Assembly: GCA_963711455.1 (NCBI GenBank)
Contig: CAVQEH010000004.1
Location: 558,001-622,000 of the forward strand
Reading direction: 5' to 3'
DNA from: DATFVA01 sp963711455
GTDB lineage: Bacteria; Bacteroidota; Ignavibacteria; Ignavibacteriales; Ignavibacteriaceae
Length of the DNA: 64,000 nt
The notes beneath the pieces are model-generated. The model did no database searches. It was not told the DNA's origin and saw only the letters and a list, made by a program, of their open reading frames with translations. Positions 62,265 through 64,000 of this stretch are shown here, piece by piece (position 1 is the first letter of the stretch; the number at the start of each line of letters is the position of its first letter). The position numbers and the translations under genes are program-made.

Positions 62265-64000
62265 CTATTTGAGAAGCATCAACTTTCTGGTGGAAGTAAA
62301 ATGACCAGCAATAATTTTGCATATGTACACTCCGCTGGAAAGGGAAGATGCATTAAATACAACGCTGTGACTACCGGCTTTTTTATTTTCATTTACAAGT
62401 GTTGCAACTTCCTGTCCAAGTAAATTATATACTCTAAGTGATACAAATCCTGAAGCTGGAATTGAATACTTTATTGTTGTCGTTGGATTAAATGGATTGG
62501 GGAAATTCTGTTCTAGTGTATACTTATCAGGCAGTGTGACAGTGACTTCTACAACATCTGAATATTTAAATGTACCATCAAAATCAATTTGCTTTAACCT
62601 GTACTGATATTTCCCCTCACTAACATTATTGTCTGTAAAAGAATAAGAATGGATTTTAGTCGTCGTACCGTTTCCTTCAACAAAAGCAATTTGATTCCAG
62701 TCTGATTTTTTCGAAAAGCGTTGAACTTCAAATCCCTTATTATTGATTTCTGTAGCCGTACTCCATTTCAAATCAATATCATTTCCATTTTGTACAGCAG
62801 TAAAATAGATTAATTCAACCGGGGTCTGATTCGGCACAAGCTGAACATTTAATTCTGTTGCCTGAAAATTTATTGCCTGAACATTTGAAAATGTCTGAGC
62901 AACATAATTATCTGCTGAAAAAGTGAGAGTATAAGTTCCGGGAGCAATCATTCTGTAATATGCGCCTGTTATTGAATCAGAATAAACTTCCGAGCTATTA
63001 AAATCGTGAGAAGGAATTTGTATCTTTGCCTTAACAGGGTTTCCTGATGTATCTGTTACAATTCCTCTTATCCCATAATATGTGTTTTCTATATAATCAA
63101 GAAACGATTCCTTATTATAATACCAGTAAGATGGAAGCGATGAAGGGCTTGGAAGCTTTGTGTCTGAAATCTCGATGGTTACTTCCCTGCCATGATGAAA
63201 ATAAGTAAAGAAATCCTGTCTCCCTCCTGTAACCCGGTACCATGCATAGCCGTTAGTAATTCCATCATTATAACCGGACATATAACCAGAGGGACTGTTT
63301 GCCTGTGCAGTATCGGCATACATATGAGAAATAAATTGCCACCAGGTATCATCTGCATGAAGGTTTGCCCAGGTATCCCAGGGATAATTAACAACTTCTG
63401 TTCCGCCATGGAAATTTACTGAAATGTTAAAATTATTATTCTCAGCGAGCGTTTTCATTGCTATTGTCTCAGGCTGCCAGGCATAACCGTCGGGATGCGG
63501 ACCTTCTGCCGGATCAGGAAAATTTCTGTTTATATCAACTCCGTTTGCATTATATCTTGTTGCGCTATAAACAGTACCATTACCTCCATGATAAGTTCCG
63601 TCAGGATTTGCAAGCGGGTTAATCCAAATCTCATCATTATCAATAAGATTGGTTAACCTTGTATCTGTTCCGTATGAAGTTAACAGAGTATCAATTAGCC
63701 TGAGCATTAAAACATACCCGGTTGTTTCGTCTCCATGCATAGATGATGATAACATCACCTGCGGTTCGGCTTCTCTTTGATTTACGTTATCGGAAATCTT
63801 AACAAACAAAATTTGTCTTCCCTGGACTGTTGTTCCTGCATTAACGAGCTTGCAAATGTCCGGATAATCTGCTGCAAACTGGTTCATCATAGCAACATAA
63901 GTATTATAAGTCGGGTATGTATCCCAGTCAGTAATTCCCCGGATATTATCGCTCATTTTAGGATTAATAAGCTTACCGGGAGAAGTAAGTATTTTTAATT
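62265..64000 (-). CDS. Secreted M14 zinc carboxypeptidase with type IX sorting domain, 5' end beyond window
   Basis: Open to the right edge; the ATG at 63956 is internal, because 14 more sense codons (ending '...LINPK') precede it and no signal peptide is present in the visible part. Zinc site 'SSSMHGDETTG' (His-x-x-Glu) and 'NISVNFHGGTEVVNYPWDTW'; substrate Arg in 'NGVDINRNFPDP'; catalytic Glu in 'GREVTIEISDTKL'. A CNA-B/carboxypeptidase-regulatory-like domain follows ('IRGIVTDTSGNPVKAKIQIP'), then the linker 'TPVELIYFTAVQNG' and sorting domain 'TLEQNFPNPFNPTTTIKYSI' ending 'KLMLLK'. Exported via T9SS. Confidence 0.93.
   Translation of the reverse strand, partial: LKILTSPGKLINPKMSDNIRGITDWDTYPTYNTYVAMMNQFAADYPDICKLVNAGTTVQGRQILFVKISDNVNQREAEPQVMLSSSMHGDETTGYVLMLRLIDTLLTSYGTDTRLTNLIDNDEIWINPLANPDGTYHGGNGTVYSATRYNANGVDINRNFPDPAEGPHPDGYAWQPETIAMKTLAENNNFNISVNFHGGTEVVNYPWDTWANLHADDTWWQFISHMYADTAQANSPSGYMSGYNDGITNGYAWYRVTGGRQDFFTYFHHGREVTIEISDTKLPSPSSLPSYWYYNKESFLDYIENTYYGIRGIVTDTSGNPVKAKIQIPSHDFNSSEVYSDSITGAYYRMIAPGTYTLTFSADNYVAQTFSNVQAINFQATELNVQLVPNQTPVELIYFTAVQNGNDIDLKWSTATEINNKGFEVQRFSKKSDWNQIAFVEGNGTTTKIHSYSFTDNNVSEGKYQYRLKQIDFDGTFKYSDVVEVTVTLPDKYTLEQNFPNPFNPTTTIKYSIPASGFVSLRVYNLLGQEVATLVNENKKAGSHSVVFNASSLSSGVYICKIIAGHFTSTRKLMLLK

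Overview
The window is an AT-rich chromosomal segment that looks like a member of the Ignavibacteria (Bacteroidota/Chlorobi group). The main clue is three secreted proteins (47.4, 59.7 and 62.3 kb) that end in a type IX secretion sorting domain of the form QN(Y/F)PNPFNP ... SGVY ... KMLLLK, as is common in Ignavibacterium and Melioribacter relatives. A broken lipoprotein at 38-39 kb also resembles a propeller-type family I recall from that group. I saw no tRNA, rRNA, CRISPR array, transposase or phage gene. Assignments rest on motifs read by eye; no database search was run.

Layout. 1-2.5 kb: 5' end of a VOC-family gene, a DUF1684 lipoprotein, a CTP-synthase-C-terminus-like amidotransferase and a small secreted protein. 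2.5-4.2 kb (minus): a thiol/sulfur cassette transcribed rhodanese, DUF6132, DUF2892, DUF302, thioredoxin. 4.6-11.2 kb: an ABM-fold protein, a GNAT acetyltransferase, a beta-CASP nuclease, a putative restriction-modification pair, an outer-membrane barrel and a Rieske/FAD oxidoreductase. 11.8-18.7 kb (plus): an unusual six-gene run of neutral-ceramidase-like enzyme, Cys-rich membrane protein, FAD lactone-oxidase-like enzyme with an internal membrane segment, second small membrane protein, lipoprotein and metallophosphoesterase. I regard this as the best candidate for an undescribed system.

18.8-34 kb (minus): an M1 peptidase, then a carbon-metabolism run transcribed transketolase, fused transaldolase/glucose-6-phosphate isomerase, HAD hydrolase, 6-phosphogluconate dehydrogenase, glucose-6-phosphate dehydrogenase and a disulfide flavoprotein reductase. 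Together these cover both oxidative NADPH-forming steps and much of the non-oxidative pentose phosphate pathway. Upstream lie an isochorismatase-fold hydrolase and ftsH. 34-46 kb: PRC-barrel protein, Fpg/Nei glycosylase, L-2-hydroxyglutarate oxidase, YceI protein, LOG protein, GT9 and DUF2723 glycosyltransferases, GT2 and a pseudouridine synthase. 46-64 kb: MscL, YtxH protein, secreted subtilase, cupin, an aminotransferase-pckA pair, a TolC/adaptor/RND pump operon, TonB, a 13-repeat YCF48 protein and an M14 carboxypeptidase running off the right edge.

Three genes are interrupted. Transketolase needs a -1 shift exactly at a canonical slippery heptamer (T TTA AAC). ftsH needs a +1 shift. The propeller lipoprotein has one in-frame TGA where a Trp codon is expected. 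Sequence or assembly error, real mutation and (for transketolase) programmed frameshifting are all open. Several intergenic palindromic elements of REP or MITE type are also present; one supplies the last codons of a coding region.
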